This document shows positions 5,321 through 5,966 of a stretch of 5,966 nt of DNA, piece by piece. Under the pieces are notes generated by a model. It was not told the origin of the DNA and did not search any database. It saw nothing but the letters and a program-made list of their open reading frames with translations. The stretch spans positions 1 through 5,966 of the forward strand of contig JAPOON010000701.1 of assembly GCA_026713405.1 (NCBI GenBank), given 5' to 3'. The position numbers and the translations under genes are program-made. The first letter of the stretch is position 1, and each line of letters begins with the position of its first letter. This DNA comes from Gammaproteobacteria bacterium (lineage in GTDB: Bacteria > Pseudomonadota > Gammaproteobacteria > Pseudomonadales > Azotimanducaceae_A).

Positions 5321-5966
5321 CTATCGCATCGCACCGGATGCCAGTAAAGCGGCGATCCGCTCCGAGTCGTATCCCAGAATCTCCTCCAGTACCCCAAAGT
5401 TGTGCTCCCCAAGTTCCGGGCCTGCCCGCTCGACTCGGGCCGGCGTACGCGAAAGTTGGAATCGGCTGCCTTCGACCACCAGTTCGCCGGCACTGGCGTT
5501 GACGACGGTTCGAAAGTGATCGCGGTGCCGAAGCTGGGGGTCGGCCTCGCACTCCGCGGTGTTCTGGACGACATGGGCGGCAACGCCGGCCGCAATCAGG
5601 GCAGACTCCACCTCCCGCTCATCGCGGCTACACGTCCAGCCGGCAATCTGGCCGTCGAGTTCGTCGGCCCGCTGCCTGCGTCCCTCGGCGGTCGCAAGCT
5701 CCAGATCCGCCGCCGCTTCGTCCAGACCCATCACCTCGCACAGCGCCTGCCAGGCCGCATCGGACTGGCAGGCGATGGCCACCCAGCGGTCCTCGCCGCG
5801 GGCCGGGTAGACGCCGTGCGGGCACAGTGCCAGGTCGCGATTGCCCATGCGCCGCCAGGTCCTGCCGTTCACCTCGTAGTCGAGAATCGCCGGGGCGAGC
5901 AGGTGAATCGCCGCTTCCGCCTGGGACACATCGATGTGCTGGCCTTCCCCGGTCAGCCGCCGGTGC
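5321..5966 (-). CDS. CaiB/BaiF family III CoA-transferase, C-terminal part (partial, 5' end outside window)
   Basis: The frame runs from the window edge to TAG 5321-5323, giving 214 residues of the C-terminal half. The first visible residues are HRRLTGEGQHIDVSQAEA, the typical '(R)TGxGQxIDVSxxEA' block that follows the catalytic domain in family III CoA-transferases. Next come GNRDLALCPHGVYP and DRWVAIACQSDAAWQALCEVMG, both standard for this family, and the usual late 'GEHN...ILGYDSERIAALLASG' ending. These enzymes move CoA between carboxylic acids (for example formyl-, carnitine-, succinyl- or bile-acid-CoA) through a catalytic Asp, which lies upstream of this window and cannot be checked. 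GTG 5929 within the frame is not the true start because homology continues past it. The substrate cannot be assigned. The gene is probably unrelated in function to the export operon downstream. Confidence 0.92.
   Translation of the reverse strand, partial: HRRLTGEGQHIDVSQAEAAIHLLAPAILDYEVNGRTWRRMGNRDLALCPHGVYPARGEDRWVAIACQSDAAWQALCEVMGLDEAAADLELATAEGRRQRADELDGQIAGWTCSRDEREVESALIAAGVAAHVVQNTAECEADPQLRHRDHFRTVVNASAGELVVEGSRFQLSRTPARVERAGPELGEHNFGVLEEILGYDSERIAALLASGAMR

Overview
The window is a high-GC, gene-dense piece of bacterial chromosome, most likely from a gammaproteobacterium. The best evidence is a YheU/UPF0270 protein next to a DjlA-type co-chaperone, both close in sequence to their enterobacterial counterparts as I remember them. 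The family III CoA-transferase, the amidase-signature enzyme and the GC-rich codon use would suit an environmental or marine lineage. I cannot name a genus.

Layout from left to right. Positions 1-159 (+) are the 3' end of an amidase-signature enzyme. Convergent to it, and overlapping its last 21 bases, is yheU (139-375, -). Then comes djlA (455-1243, -), a membrane-anchored TerB/J-domain co-chaperone that could be co-transcribed with yheU across a 79-nt gap. A 531-nt gene-free stretch follows (1244-1774). It holds four tandem 22-bp units with dyad symmetry (1287-1374), a set of competing inverted repeats (1392-1433), and a compact group of strong hairpins (1695-1772) just past the stop of the next gene.

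The core of the window is a two-gene minus-strand operon. An HlyD/CvaA/RaxA-like membrane fusion protein (3898-5124) is followed, with an ATGA overlap and an embedded GGAGG ribosome site, by a peptidase-containing ABC transporter of the CvaB/RaxB type (1775-3898). The ABC protein has a complete C39 Cys-His-Asp triad and complete ATPase motifs. Together they would cleave a double-glycine leader from a small peptide and export it through both membranes, using an outer-membrane TolC-like channel that is not in the window. No precursor peptide, immunity gene or modification enzyme is visible here, so the cargo is the main open question.

The right edge (5321-5966, -) holds the C-terminal part of a CaiB/BaiF family III CoA-transferase, cut by the window end. 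It is probably a separate metabolic gene, 196 nt upstream of the export operon and on the same strand.
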